Translations under genes and position numbers: made by a program | Assembly: GCF_042652185.1 (NCBI RefSeq) | Contig: NZ_JBHSIX010000038.1 | Strand: one strand, 5' to 3' | Source: Actinacidiphila fildesensis | GTDB lineage: Bacteria > Actinomycetota > Actinomycetes > Streptomycetales > Streptomycetaceae | DNA length: 64,000 nt | Part shown: one piece after another, positions 18,080 to 27,295 of the stretch | Position numbering within the stretch: position 1 is the first letter of the stretch | Layout of the letters: every line of letters begins with the position of its first letter | Notes under the pieces: generated by a model | Database searches by the model: none | Seen by the model: the letters and a program-made list of their open reading frames with translations, nothing else | Told to the model about the DNA's origin: nothing

Positions 18080-18808
18080 GTGCGAACGGAAACCGGCGCC
18101 GCCGGGGCCATCACGGCCCTGGGCGAGTTGTGGCTGGAGTTGCTCTTCGATGATCCGGTGGTCCGTGGTGCCAGGGCTGACGTGATGTGTTCGCCTGCCG
18201 GCGTGTGGCTGGCGCTGGCGGCCCTGGAGGCCTGCGCCGATGGGACGACCCGCACCGAGCTGCGGGGGGTCGTCGGCCCGGTCGGTGCCCGGAACGCGGA
18301 AGGTGCCGCGGTCCACGCACTCGGACGGGAGGGTGCGTTCATCGCCTCGGCCAGGATGTCGAGCCGGCTTGCGGCACGGCCGGGGTTCCGTATGGCGTCG
18401 TACGCGATCGAGGTCGGACAGCCCGGCCTTGACGACCTGCACGGGCTGCACGGGCTGCACCGGCGGACTCGCGGTACGGACGGCCTGTTCGGCCAAGTGG
18501 CAGAGTGCGCTGATCCCGCACTCTGCGCCCTCCTCGTCAGCACTGTCGCGCTGCAGGCCGACTGGGAGCGGTCCTTTGAGCCGTCCTTCACCCGTGAGTT
18601 CCCCTTCACCGATGCGGAGGGCGTGACGCATCGGGTACCCGCCATGGTCGCGGAAGTACCGGTCGAGGACGCCTGGACCGTCGAGCGGCCGCACGGCCGG
18701 GTCACGGTGGTCGAACTACGGGCGCGCGGCGGATCCATGGGTGCGGAGCCCGCCACCCGGCCGGCCCGGTGGACGGCGCTCGACAGACTCAGGTCCATGA
18801 CCTGCTGA
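18080..18808 (+). pseudogene. Serpin-family fragment lacking the reactive-centre half
   Basis: 242 residues with GTG after a clear AGGAGGG site. It matches the N-terminal two-thirds of bacterial serpins: SPAGVWLALAALEACADGTT near the start, and STVALQADWERSFEP then FPFTDAEGVTHRVPAM at about residues 155-190. Serpins are serine-protease inhibitors of about 380 residues; their reactive-centre loop and the shutter residues near the C-terminus are absent here. The last ~25 residues look unrelated, and no continuation appears in other frames before the next gene. It cannot work as a classical inhibitor, so it is probably decaying, although the ribosome site is intact. Confidence 0.7.
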
Positions 18809-18845
18809 GCCCCGCTTGCCGTGCGCGCTGAGGCATGATCGTCCG

Positions 18846-19232
18846 ATGGACACCAACGACGTGCAGTACCGGGCCTACTTCACCGACCCGGACGCAGCGC
18901 CCGGCTCGGACGAGAGCGAGACGGAGATGCGGGTGGAGAGCTGGAGTGCGGATGGCCTGGCTCTTGTGCTGGACCAGGAGGAGGGCCGACTGGTGTCCGC
19001 CAAGGAACGCCCCGGCTTTCTGCGGGTGGAGCGGCACGACGAGCCGCAGGTGCGCGGTGTGATTCCGGGCGCCGGCTGGAAGCTCGGACAGAAGGACGGC
19101 CTGTCCCTGGGCACCCCGGTGGTGGCGTTCCTGGTGTACGACGGGTACGTCCGGCCGATCACCGGTCTGCCGCCGACGGGAACAGGGAGGGTCTCGCGGG
19201 AGACCCATCAGCTGGTCCAGCACAGGGAATAG
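18846..19232 (+). CDS. Conserved-looking hypothetical protein
   Basis: 128 residues, acidic N-terminal half (DPDAAPGSDESETEMRVESW), no signal peptide or membrane helix. I do not recognise a family. Composition and third-position GC are those of a real gene. It starts 37 bases after the serpin fragment and converges on the next gene with a 28-base gap. Confidence 0.55.
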   Translation: MDTNDVQYRAYFTDPDAAPGSDESETEMRVESWSADGLALVLDQEEGRLVSAKERPGFLRVERHDEPQVRGVIPGAGWKLGQKDGLSLGTPVVAFLVYDGYVRPITGLPPTGTGRVSRETHQLVQHRE

Positions 19233-19260
19233 CTCCGGCCCGCATCACCGATGGGTCACG

Positions 19261-19740
19261 TCAGTCGGGCTGCGTCCAGCGCTGCAGTTGCAGCTTTGCT
19301 GCGTTTCGAACGCGGCGGGTCCGTCCGTGTTCGGCCAGCAGGCTGAGGGCCTTGGATGAGGGCGCGATCTGCGTGGTTGCGGCCATGCGCTGGCACCAGT
19401 CGGACGCCCTGGTGAGATCCTCGGCGGCCCACGGCCTGCCCAGGGCGATGGTTCTGAGCAGGGTCCACTCGCGCAGGCGGCAGGCGAGGAAGTCGCGGTC
19501 CGCGATCACCTCGGTCAGGGTCTGGGCCCAGGCGGTGAAACGGGGGTCGGGCAGCAGGTCCGCGGCCCGGCGGTCCAGATGGCGGCCCACCGCGCTGTCC
19601 GCCGTCGTCGCGTCCTCGTCACGCAGGACGGTGGCCACCAGGCCGGCCTCGTCCGGCTCGGCGACGGCCTCCAGGGCCTGCAGGTAGCGGGCGAAGCGCT
19701 GATGCTCGGCGGGCTCCTCATCGGTGTGGGGGCCGGTCAT
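19261..19740 (-). CDS. Hypothetical helical protein
   Basis: 159 residues, rich in Ala, Leu, Arg and Asp, predicted mostly helical and cytoplasmic. ATG 19740 has a strong GGAGGGG site 8 bases upstream, which decides the start against a longer open frame from 19875. The C-terminal part (SLLAEHGRTRRVRNAAKLQL) resembles a single HEAT-like repeat, but no family assignment is safe. Confidence 0.65.
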   Translation of the reverse strand: MTGPHTDEEPAEHQRFARYLQALEAVAEPDEAGLVATVLRDEDATTADSAVGRHLDRRAADLLPDPRFTAWAQTLTEVIADRDFLACRLREWTLLRTIALGRPWAAEDLTRASDWCQRMAATTQIAPSSKALSLLAEHGRTRRVRNAAKLQLQRWTQPD

Positions 19741-20052
19741 GCCGCGATCCCCTCCGTCCGTCCAATCAGCCGCCGCGCGGCACCGGCCGGGTTCAGGAAA
19801 ACCAGCGGCGTGCCGGCTGCTACCCCTTGGTCGACGACACACTATAGGGCGTTGCCTTGGCCTCCGACGGGGCATTAAGGTCGGCCGGGTGACTGCCGGG
19901 TCGGCCTTGGGCCATACACGAGTGAGGCCCCCGGCCTCGCCCTGAGCACCGCGCGGGCAAGAAGCCCGCCGCCCTCTCCTTGTCTTCCCTTCCGGCGCCC
20001 TCTCGCGGCGCCCATCTCAGTGGAACCCAAGACTCGGAGAGGCACTATCAGA

Positions 20053-20466
20053 ATGTCGCACGACCAGCAGCAGCCACCCACCACAGCCGTCCAGCTCAAC
20101 CACACTGCCGTGTATGCCACGGACCGGCAGTTGTCGGCCGAGTTCATCGCCGAGATCCTGGGCCTGAAGGTCAGTGCCCCGCTGGGGCCGTTCCTTCCCG
20201 TCGACCTCGGCAACGGCGTGACGCTCGACTACTACGAAAAGCGCGACGAACCGATCCAGTCGCAGCACTACGCGTTCCTCGTGCCCGACGATCAGTTCGA
20301 CGCCATGATCGCTCGCCTGAAGGCGATCGCGGTCACCTACTACGCCAACCCCGACCACACCGATCCAGGCCGTATCAACCGCCTCTTCGGCGGCCGCGGT
20401 GCGTACTTCGCCGACCCGGCCGGCCACAACATGGAGATCATGACCCGGCCCTACGCCCGGCGTTGA
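20053..20466 (+). CDS. VOC-superfamily protein
   Basis: 137 residues of the vicinal oxygen chelate fold: LNHTAVYATDRQLSAEFIAE at the start (His metal ligand), HYAFLVPDDQFDAMIARLK in the middle, and YFADPAGHNMEIMTRPY at the end (Glu ligand). ATG 20053 follows GGAGAGG. Substrate unknown. It stands alone, with a weak hairpin downstream, and is not closely similar to the other VOC protein at 9.6 kb. Confidence 0.82.
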   Translation: MSHDQQQPPTTAVQLNHTAVYATDRQLSAEFIAEILGLKVSAPLGPFLPVDLGNGVTLDYYEKRDEPIQSQHYAFLVPDDQFDAMIARLKAIAVTYYANPDHTDPGRINRLFGGRGAYFADPAGHNMEIMTRPYARR

Positions 20467-20769
20467 ACCAGCCGCATCCGAGATGCGACCGACCCTCAAG
20501 ATCAACACCTGGCTTGAGGCCATGTAAAGTTCCGGTGAACGACGCGTGCGTATGGCGAGTCAGCCCGAAATACGCGCTCGTCCAGGGGGTACTCCACAGG
20601 GCCAGCGGTCCCGAACGTCATGGTTCGCGGGCCGGACTCTCGTGCGCCCAAAAACAGACACGCATGCCGGTGGCGGACGTCCAGACCCGCATCTGCTCCC
20701 GGCGGCGGCGTCACAGAACGGGACACCATGCCGGCCGTCGGGCCGGAGAAGACGATTAAGGAACAGAAC
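20467..20769. other. Intergenic region upstream of the second secreted lectin
   Basis: About 300 bases holding a weak terminator (20494-20519) and a GCGAAA-free leader ending in AAGGAA before the lectin GTG. Frames crossing it are shadows. Confidence 0.35.
20494..20519 (+). terminator. Weak hairpin after the VOC gene
   Basis: CCTCAAG / CTTGAGG, 7-base stem with a 12-base loop, 28 bases after the stop. No T-run. Confidence 0.4.
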
Positions 20770-21252
20770 GTGATTCGCAAGGCTTCCGCAGTGCTGCTCG
20801 CGCTGCTCACCGTGCTGGGCTGTGGCGTTCTCGCCACCGGTACCGCCAACGCCGCCGGTGACCGGCTGTACAACCTCGGGAACTGTGCAACTCCCGAGGG
20901 CAACAGCACGTCCAACGGCGCTGTCATCACCACCTGGTCGTGCACGGGCAGCAACCTGCAGAACTGGCACTGGGTGGAAGGCTTCATCGTTCACGATGTG
21001 AGCGGCAAGTGTCTGACGCCGCGCGGCAACGCCTCGGGCACCAACGGCGCCGTGCTCACCCTCTGGACCTGTGACTTCAACTCGCTCAACAACCCGCAGA
21101 GGTTCAACGGGACCAACGAGCGCACGTGGACCGTCACCGGCGGGAAGTGCCTGACCAACAAGGGCGGTTCGCTGGCGAACGGCACGTGGCTCACTCTGTG
21201 GACCTGCGCAGCCGACTTCAACAACGGGCAGGCGTGGGGCCTCGTCCGCTAG
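20770..21252 (+). CDS. Secreted ricin-type beta-trefoil lectin
   Basis: 160 residues from GTG 20770 (AAGGAA 6 bases upstream). A Sec signal peptide ends at about TANAA (residue 28). One trefoil follows, with three subdomains marked by GNCATPEGNST, GKCLTPRGNASGTNG and GKCLTNKGGSLANGT and with Trp-containing turns. It is more divergent between repeats than the lectin at 17.4 kb and only distantly similar to it. It probably binds sugars outside the cell; no enzyme domain is attached. Confidence 0.85.
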   Translation: MIRKASAVLLALLTVLGCGVLATGTANAAGDRLYNLGNCATPEGNSTSNGAVITTWSCTGSNLQNWHWVEGFIVHDVSGKCLTPRGNASGTNGAVLTLWTCDFNSLNNPQRFNGTNERTWTVTGGKCLTNKGGSLANGTWLTLWTCAADFNNGQAWGLVR

Positions 21253-21613
21253 TGGGTCGGTCGCCTCTCAGCGGCCGACATCCTGACTGACGGACCGACC
21301 GCCCACGGGAAGTGTTTGCTCTTCCGGTGGGCGGTCCGGTTCTTCGCGGCGATGCGGCTCATCCTGGCGAATGGCCGGCCCGACGCCGAGTGCGATCCGC
21401 GAGGGCCGGATGGGCTCTTCCGGAGGGCCGTTGGGTCCTTGTCGCCTTGAGGTCTCTCCGGACCATGGTCCCGATCTGGCCGGTCAAGGGTCCCCAGTCT
21501 GGTTCGAGTGTCCGATTCGGCCGTAAAAGGCATGATCTCTGGCTGCTATACACGGGTCTGTTGCTCCCCGGGCCCGGCTCGTTGCCGTGCCCCAACGACC
21601 TCAGGAGGTCACG
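21253..21613. other. Intergenic region before the flavohemoglobin gene
   Basis: A terminator lies at 21298-21335. The rest, with an AT-richer stretch near 21520-21560, is the likely hmp promoter region. I could not recognise a clear NsrR site. Confidence 0.4.
21298..21335 (+). terminator. Terminator hairpin after the lectin gene
   Basis: 15-base stem starting ACCGCCCAC and ending GTGGGCGGT, with one mismatch and an 8-base loop TGTTTGCT. Confidence 0.7.
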
Positions 21614-22819
21614 GTGCTCTCTGCCGAGTCCGCAGTACTGGTACGCGCCACCCTGCCCGCGGTCGGCGGCGCGTTGGACGAGATCACCACCCGCTTCTAC
21701 AGCGCCATGTTCAGCGAGCGGCCGGAACTCCTGGACGGGATGTTCAACCGGGGCAACCAGGCCAGCGGAGCCCAGCGCCGGGCCCTTGCCGGATCGATAG
21801 CGGCCTTCGCCGGCGCGCTGCTCGCCGATCCGGACGCCCGGCCGGATGTTCTGCTGAACCGCATCGCACACAAGCACGCCGCGGTCGGTGTCACGGACGA
21901 CCAGTACACGATCGTCCACAAGTACCTGTTCGCCGCGATCGCGGAGGTGCTGGGCGAGGCCGTGACCCCGGAGGTGGTCGCGGCCTGGGACGAGGTGTAC
22001 TGGTTGATGGCCGGTGCACTGATCGTCCGTGAGACGCGCCTGTACCAGGGCGCGGGGGTCGAACCCGGCGGCAGCTGGCGGCAGTGGCTTGTCGTGGAGC
22101 GCCGCGAGGAGACCCCGGACACCGTGTCGTTCCTGATACGTCCCGCCGACGGCGCCGCCGCCCCGGAGGCCCTGCCCGGTCAGTACGTCAGCGTGCGGAT
22201 GACCATGCCCGACGGTGTACGCCAACTACGCCAGTACAGCCTGTCCGGTGCCCCCGGCGGCGAGTCGCGCCGGATCACCGTGAAGCGGGTTCAGGAGCCG
22301 GGTGCCCCGGACGGGGAGATGTCCAACCTCCTGTACTCCACGGTCGTCGCCGGCGATGAACTCACCTGCTCGGCACCCTTCGGGGAGGTGGTGCTGGAGG
22401 AATCCGACCGTCCGGTCGTACTGGTCTCCGCGGGCATCGGCACCACACCCCTGATGAGCATGCTCGAACACCTCTGCGCTGCCGGTGCGACCCGCCCCGT
22501 CCTGGTACTGCATGCCGACCGCTCGCCCGCCGACCATCCGCTACGGGACGATCTCCACCGTTGCGTCGAGAGCCTGCCGCAGGCCCGCGCACTGGTCTGG
22601 TACGAGCGCCCGGATCCGGTGCAGGCACCCGGGGCCCGGGCCGGTCTGATGGACCTGGACGGCGTGGACGTCCCGTCCGACGCGAGTGTCTACCTGTGCG
22701 GACCGCTACCGTTCATGCGCGTGATACGCGGCCAGCTGCTCCGCGCCGGTGTGGCGGCCCGGAACATCCACTACGAGGTCTTCGGCCCCGACCTGTGGCT
22801 GGCCGACGGCGATTTCTAG
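21614..22819 (+). CDS. hmp: Flavohemoglobin, nitric oxide dioxygenase
   Basis: 401 residues from GTG 21614 after a full AGGAGGT site. The globin domain (about 1-145) has the distal Tyr and Gln (FYSAMF, NRGNQASG) and the proximal His (IAHKHAAVG). It is followed by an FAD-binding domain (GQYVSVRM, RQYSLSGAP) and an NAD-binding domain (LVSAGIGTTPLMSML, YLCGPLPFM, ending EVFGPDLW). The enzyme turns NO and O2 into nitrate with NAD(P)H and protects against nitrosative stress. Length and domain order are normal. It converges on a universal stress protein gene across a strong terminator. Confidence 0.95.
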   Translation: MLSAESAVLVRATLPAVGGALDEITTRFYSAMFSERPELLDGMFNRGNQASGAQRRALAGSIAAFAGALLADPDARPDVLLNRIAHKHAAVGVTDDQYTIVHKYLFAAIAEVLGEAVTPEVVAAWDEVYWLMAGALIVRETRLYQGAGVEPGGSWRQWLVVERREETPDTVSFLIRPADGAAAPEALPGQYVSVRMTMPDGVRQLRQYSLSGAPGGESRRITVKRVQEPGAPDGEMSNLLYSTVVAGDELTCSAPFGEVVLEESDRPVVLVSAGIGTTPLMSMLEHLCAAGATRPVLVLHADRSPADHPLRDDLHRCVESLPQARALVWYERPDPVQAPGARAGLMDLDGVDVPSDASVYLCGPLPFMRVIRGQLLRAGVAARNIHYEVFGPDLWLADGDF

Positions 22820-22903
22820 CCTCTCCGGCACGGGGCCGGTCCGGTGCACCACCGCGCACACGGCTCCGTGGGATCCCATCCGAGGGGTACAGCGTCCGAC
22901 GGA

Positions 22904-22937
22904 CGGAAAGGGCCGGCCTGCGGGCCGGCCCTTTCCG
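22904..22937. terminator. Bidirectional terminator between convergent genes
   Basis: Perfect 15-base stem CGGAAAGGGCCGGCC / GGCCGGCCCTTTCCG with a TGCG loop. T-tracts appear in both directions within the stem, serving hmp and the stress protein operon. Confidence 0.9.
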
Positions 22938-22963
22938 TCGATGCCCCGCTCAGCGGCCCCGGC

Positions 22964-23839
22964 TCAATCGCGCGGGGAGACGGGCAACGAGCCTTGTGGT
23001 GTCTCGGGGACGAGCAGGACCGGGCAGTGGGAGTGGTGCAGCAATGCGGTGGCGACCGGGCCGAGTTGAAGTCCCAGCAGGCCCGGTCTGCGGTGCGCGG
23101 TGACCACGATGACGGCCGCTCCGCAGGTGGCTTCCAGCAGGGCGTGTGTGGCGCCGGACCTTACGGTGCGCGTCTGCACGGGAACCTGCGGATACGTCTC
23201 CCGCAGGGGTGTCACGACGTGGCCGGGTACCGCCTCCTCCGTTCGCGCCCGCCGGACGATGTCCTCCTGAAGGTGGCTGGTGGGTACCGGGGCGTATCCG
23301 ACGGGCGGCAGGTGCCGGTAGGTCCAGGCATGCACGACCCGTAGCGGCGCCGCGCGCCGGGCCGCCTCGGCGAAGGCGTACCCGGCGGTGTCGGTGTCGG
23401 TGTCGTCCTCCAGGCCGAGCAGGACGTCACCGCCGGGTCCTGAACTGTCGTGCCACGCGGTGTGGTCGCCGCGGACGACCAGGAGCGGGCTCTGGGTGCG
23501 AGCCGCCACCCGCAGACTGACCGACCCGAGCAGCCTCCCGGCGAACCCGGGCAGATCACGGGTGCCGACGACGGTGAGGGCGGCGTCCCGGCCACGGCTC
23601 ACGATGGCCTCGGCCGCGTCGCCGACCACTGCCGTAGTGCTCACCGCGAGCGCCGGGTAGCGGTGGCGTGCCCGGGTCACGGCCGATGCGAGAACCGGTC
23701 CGGCCTCGTCGAAGCCGGGCACGGCATAGACGATCTCCAGACCGGTGGCGCGCCGGTCCGCCTCCGCGGAGGCCTTGTCGAGTGCCCGCATCGCGACGAC
23801 GGAGCCGTCGACGCCGACGACGACATTGGCAGCGGTCAT
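22964..23839 (-). CDS. Tandem-domain universal stress protein
   Basis: 291 residues with two UspA folds. Domain 1 starts VVVGVDGSVVAMRAL and has the ATP-loop pattern GTRDLPGFAGRLLGSVS. Domain 2 starts DVLLGLEDDTDTD and ends VATALLHHSHCPVLLVPE, with a less complete ATP loop. Two-domain Usp proteins are typical of actinomycetes and are induced by hypoxia or redox stress. The ATG overlaps the TGA of the upstream dehydrogenase (ATGA), so it is translated by coupling as the second gene of that operon. Confidence 0.9.
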   Translation of the reverse strand: MTAANVVVGVDGSVVAMRALDKASAEADRRATGLEIVYAVPGFDEAGPVLASAVTRARHRYPALAVSTTAVVGDAAEAIVSRGRDAALTVVGTRDLPGFAGRLLGSVSLRVAARTQSPLLVVRGDHTAWHDSSGPGGDVLLGLEDDTDTDTAGYAFAEAARRAAPLRVVHAWTYRHLPPVGYAPVPTSHLQEDIVRRARTEEAVPGHVVTPLRETYPQVPVQTRTVRSGATHALLEATCGAAVIVVTAHRRPGLLGLQLGPVATALLHHSHCPVLLVPETPQGSLPVSPRD

Positions 23840-24894
23840 GTCCGGTCCTTCGTGGGTCCGCTGCTGAGTACGACCTTCAGAGCGCCGGTGTCGGCGGCCC
23901 GGGAGAAGACGTCGTACGCCTCCTCCATGCGGTGGAGCGGGAAGTCGTGCGTCACGAGGGACGATGTGGGCAGCCGTCCGGCGGTCATCATCCGTAGCAG
24001 GGCGGGGGTGGAGTACGTGTCGACCAGTCCGGTGCGGATCGTCAGGTTCTTGCTCCACAGGGATTCCAGATGGAGTGTCGCGGGCTTGCCGTGCACCCCG
24101 ACGTTGGCCACCCGCCCTCCTGGGCGTACCATGCGGGTGCACATCTCGAAGCTGGCGGGCACGCCCACGGCTTCGATGACCACATCGGCCCCCAGGCAGT
24201 CGGTGAGGTCCGCGACCAGCTGTTCGGGGTCCTCCGCGGCGCTGACCACTGTGTCGGCGCCCATACGTTTGGCGGCTTCCAAACGGGCCGGCACGAGGTC
24301 GACGGCGATGGTCCTGCCCGGCGAGAACAGCTGAGCCGTGGCGATCGCGGCAAGTCCGATGGGGCCTACGCCGACCACGACGACGGTGTCGCCCGGACCC
24401 ACCCGCCCGTTCAGCACGCCGACCTCGTACGCGGTGGGATAGATGTCGGCCAGCAGCACGGCATCCTGGCTGTTCACCGTGGCGGGCAGCGGGTGCAACG
24501 ACAGGTCGGCGAACGGTACGCGGACGTACTCGGCCTGCGTGCCGTCGACGGTGTGGCCGAGGATCCAGCCACCGCCGCCGAGGCACTGCCCGTACGCGCC
24601 CTCCCGGCAGAACCGGCAGAGTCCGCAGGCCGAGATGCAGGAGACCAGGACCCGGTCGCCGGGCCGGACCGTACGTACCCCGCTGCCGACCTCGACGACC
24701 TCACCGACGGCCTCGTGGCCGAGGATCGTGCCGGGCAGGACATCCGGTACGTCGCCCTTGAGGATGTGCAGATCCGTACCGCAGATGGTGACGGCATCGA
24801 CACGGACGATCACATCGGCGGCGTCCTGGATCCCCGGGTCGGGAACGTCGTGCCACGCGGACTGCCCCGGGCCGTGGAAAACGAATGCCTTCAT
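23836..24894 (-). CDS. Zinc-dependent medium-chain alcohol dehydrogenase
   Basis: 352 residues. Catalytic zinc ligands are in TICGTDLHILKGD and GHEAVGEVVEVG; the structural zinc lobe has four Cys in CISACGLCRFCREGAYGQC; the NAD-binding loop is GVGPIGLAA. It oxidises or reduces alcohols or aldehydes; the substrate is unknown. ATG 24894 follows AAGGGAA. It forms a two-gene operon with the tandem stress protein, a pairing that points to redox or low-oxygen physiology (inference). Confidence 0.92.
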   Translation of the reverse strand: MKAFVFHGPGQSAWHDVPDPGIQDAADVIVRVDAVTICGTDLHILKGDVPDVLPGTILGHEAVGEVVEVGSGVRTVRPGDRVLVSCISACGLCRFCREGAYGQCLGGGGWILGHTVDGTQAEYVRVPFADLSLHPLPATVNSQDAVLLADIYPTAYEVGVLNGRVGPGDTVVVVGVGPIGLAAIATAQLFSPGRTIAVDLVPARLEAAKRMGADTVVSAAEDPEQLVADLTDCLGADVVIEAVGVPASFEMCTRMVRPGGRVANVGVHGKPATLHLESLWSKNLTIRTGLVDTYSTPALLRMMTAGRLPTSSLVTHDFPLHRMEEAYDVFSRAADTGALKVVLSSGPTKDRT

Positions 24895-25149
24895 GGCCGT
24901 TCCCTTCACCGAATGCTTCTTGCGGCTTCTGCGGCCGTCTGCTGCTGTCTGCGGGCTTCCCGCCGGGGACCCGGCCGTAGGCCGGCCGGTGGGGCCGGTG
25001 CCCGCCCCGCAGCCCCTCAGGTACAGCCTGGCCCGGCACCAGTGCCGGCCGCTTGGGCCACTCGGACCCGGTACCGGGGTCCAACCGGCCCGCATCGCGG
25101 AAAAGCCATAGCGTGGACCCCCAGTACCCGCTCTCTGATGGAGGCCGCC

Positions 25150-26001
25150 GTGGCATCCGGCAAGAAGTCCCGAACGAGTGCCCCACGTCAGGAGCGGCTG
25201 CCGCGGCGGCTGTACGAGAGCGAGCTGCTCAGGCTGCAGACGGAACTGGTCAAGCTGCAGGAGTGGGTGCGTGCCGAGGGCGTCCGGCTGGTCGTGGTCT
25301 TCGAGGGACGTGACGCGGCCGGCAAGGGCAGCACCATCAAGCGCGTCACCGAGCGCCTCAATCCGCGGGTCGCCCGGATCGCCGCGCTCCCCGCGCCGAC
25401 CGAGCGCGAGCGCACCCAGTGGTACTTCCAGCGCTATGTCGAGCAGCTGCCCGCCGCCGGGGAGATCGTGCTGTTCGACCGCAGCTGGTACAACCGCGCG
25501 GGGGTCGAGCACGTCATGGGGTTCTGCACCAAGGAGGAGTACGGACGCTTCCTGCACCAGTGCCCGATCTTCGAGCGGATGCTGGTCGAGGACGGCATCC
25601 TGCTGCGCAAGTACTGGTTCTCGGTGAGCGACGCCGTGCAGGAGGAGCGCTTCCGTGCCCGGCTCGAAGATCCCACCCGGCGCTGGAAGTTGTCACCGAT
25701 GGACCTGGAGTCCGTCACCCGGTGGGAGGCGTATTCGCGGGCCAAGGACGAGATGTTCGTGCACACCGACATCCCCGAGGCGCCCTGGAACGTCGTCGCC
25801 AGTGACGACAAGCGCAGCGCGCGGATCAACATGATCAACGATCTGCTGTCGGCGATCCCGTACCGCGAGGTGACGCGGCCGACGCTGGAACTGCCCCAGC
25901 GCCCGCCGTCCACCGGCTACGAGCGGCCGCCACGCGATCTCCAGACCTACGTATCCGACCACGCGGCCGCCCTGGGGCGGGGCGAAGGGGGATCCGGCTG
26001 A
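25150..26001 (+). CDS. ppk2: Polyphosphate kinase 2 (PPK2 family)
   Basis: 283 residues. The P-loop GRDAAGKGS is at about residues 53-61 and the lid/Walker B region DRSWYNRAGVEHVMGF starts at about 110; WFSVSD and SPMDLESVTRW complete the PPK2 pattern. Single-domain PPK2 enzymes transfer phosphate between polyphosphate and nucleoside di- or monophosphates. GTG 25150 is preferred because GGAGG lies 5 bases upstream; ATG 25138 is the alternative. It is divergent from the dehydrogenase operon and convergent with another stress protein gene, so it fits the local stress group. Confidence 0.92.
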   Translation: MASGKKSRTSAPRQERLPRRLYESELLRLQTELVKLQEWVRAEGVRLVVVFEGRDAAGKGSTIKRVTERLNPRVARIAALPAPTERERTQWYFQRYVEQLPAAGEIVLFDRSWYNRAGVEHVMGFCTKEEYGRFLHQCPIFERMLVEDGILLRKYWFSVSDAVQEERFRARLEDPTRRWKLSPMDLESVTRWEAYSRAKDEMFVHTDIPEAPWNVVASDDKRSARINMINDLLSAIPYREVTRPTLELPQRPPSTGYERPPRDLQTYVSDHAAALGRGEGGSG

Positions 26002-26123
26002 ACCGGCGGCGCTCCCTCGGCTGAAGGCGGGATCCGGCACTCGAACGGGCTGGGTACCGCCGTCTCGCAGGCTGGAGCGGCGGACTCCTTGAGCGTCTGT
26101 CATAACGGTGGTCGGCGGACACC

Positions 26124-26579
26124 TCACTCAGGAACGACGACGACCGGGCACGGTGCGTGCTGGACACAGTGCCGGCTGACCGAGCCGAGGAGGATGCCGG
26201 CGAAGGTGCCGTGCCCCCGGCTGCCCACGGTCAGCAGCTGCGCTCCGGCCGCGGCCTCCAGGAGCACCTCTGCCGGATGCCCCTGCACCACTCGGGCGAG
26301 TACCTCGACGGGCCGGTCGACCTGTCCGGCCACGTCGGCGATGGCTGCGTCGAGGTTCTTGCGGACGCTGGCCGGGATCTCACTGATGTCGATCACTCCG
26401 GGCGCCCAGCCATAGCTGTAGACGTAGGTGTCGGGGTTCTGCCATGTGGTGATCGCCTCAACGGTTGCGTCGGTCAGCCGTGCGTAGGTCATCGCCCATT
26501 TCAGCGCCGACTTGGAGCACTCCGATCCGTCGACTCCGACGACCACGCGTCGGGCAAGTTCCGGGGTCTGCTGCGGCAT
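26124..26579 (-). CDS. Single-domain universal stress protein
   Basis: 151 residues. The UspA fold has VVVGVDGSECSKSALKWA at the start and the complete ATP loop GSRGHGTFAGILLGSVSRH followed by CPVVVVPE, so it probably binds ATP. ATG 26579 has AGGAGA 6 bases upstream. It is monocistronic as far as can be seen. Confidence 0.92.
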   Translation of the reverse strand: MPQQTPELARRVVVGVDGSECSKSALKWAMTYARLTDATVEAITTWQNPDTYVYSYGWAPGVIDISEIPASVRKNLDAAIADVAGQVDRPVEVLARVVQGHPAEVLLEAAAGAQLLTVGSRGHGTFAGILLGSVSRHCVQHAPCPVVVVPE

Positions 26580-26812
26580 GGTCGATCTCCTGGGGGTGAG
26601 GGCGACCGGCCCGGCTGGGCCGGGCGCGGTCTGTGTGCGGGGGAGTGCGGGGTGCGCTTCCGGTCTCAATATGCTGTCCCGGGATCCGGGACCGCAGGGG
26701 TCCGCAGTCCCGGCGATCCGGGCCGAACGTCCCTATTTCGAGGGCCCGTTCAGCCGCTCGGTGACGTTCACGCCGCGCTCTGCGGTGCTCAGGTTCGAGG
26801 TGCGGTTCGTCG

Positions 26813-27295
26813 TCACACCGGACGTCGGCCCCACTCGGGAGCGGTCAACGCCCAGGCCCTTTCCCATTCCGTCATGCGCCGCCGATCGGCACCCCGGCGG
26901 ACCAGTCCGCGCACCATGACGATCGCGAATGCCGCGCAGCCGGCGCCCAGCGCACCACCGACCAACGTCATCGACATGAGCTCTTCGCCAGCCACGGGCG
27001 CCGGGACCTGCCGTCCCGTGCGATCCAGCCACACCGTGGCCCTCGAACCGCGCAAAGTGGAAGTCGGTATGGCGCGGTAGCGCGTATCCGACACCGAGGT
27101 CGCCGGTGGCCGGCGGACCGGCTCCGTTCCAGCGTGCAGGCCGTGAATCCGCTGGGGGAGGGGCCGCAGGGCCCTGCCAAGGGCCCGACCGGCCCCATGA
27201 AGCCGGCTACTCACGTAGCAATGGGCCGCGCTCCGCCCGTCCGACAGCGTCATCTGCCCCGGCGGGATGGCGGCCAACTCGTTTCCTGCGCTCAT
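26813..27295 (-). CDS. Short Rv1733c-like membrane protein, possibly degenerate
   Basis: The C-terminal ~100 residues match actinobacterial Rv1733c-type proteins: ATVWLDRTGRQVPAP, then one hydrophobic helix (LVGGALGAGCAAFAIVMV), then DRRRMTEWERAWALTAPEWG. Family members normally have an N-terminal membrane helix as well and about 190-200 residues. Here the part upstream of RPPATSVSDT is short and unlike the family, and none of the possible starts (27400, 27295, 27256) has a ribosome site. It is either N-terminally truncated or rearranged. Function in the family is unknown; it is dormancy-linked in mycobacteria. Confidence 0.5.
   Translation of the reverse strand: MSAGNELAAIPPGQMTLSDGRSAAHCYVSSRLHGAGRALGRALRPLPQRIHGLHAGTEPVRRPPATSVSDTRYRAIPTSTLRGSRATVWLDRTGRQVPAPVAGEELMSMTLVGGALGAGCAAFAIVMVRGLVRRGADRRRMTEWERAWALTAPEWGRRPV

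Noticed and set aside
18387..18480. Short CACGGGCTG repeat in the serpin fragment as a mobile-element footprint
   Set aside because: Only two to three 9-bp copies encoding LHGLHGLH; a small in-frame duplication is enough to explain it.
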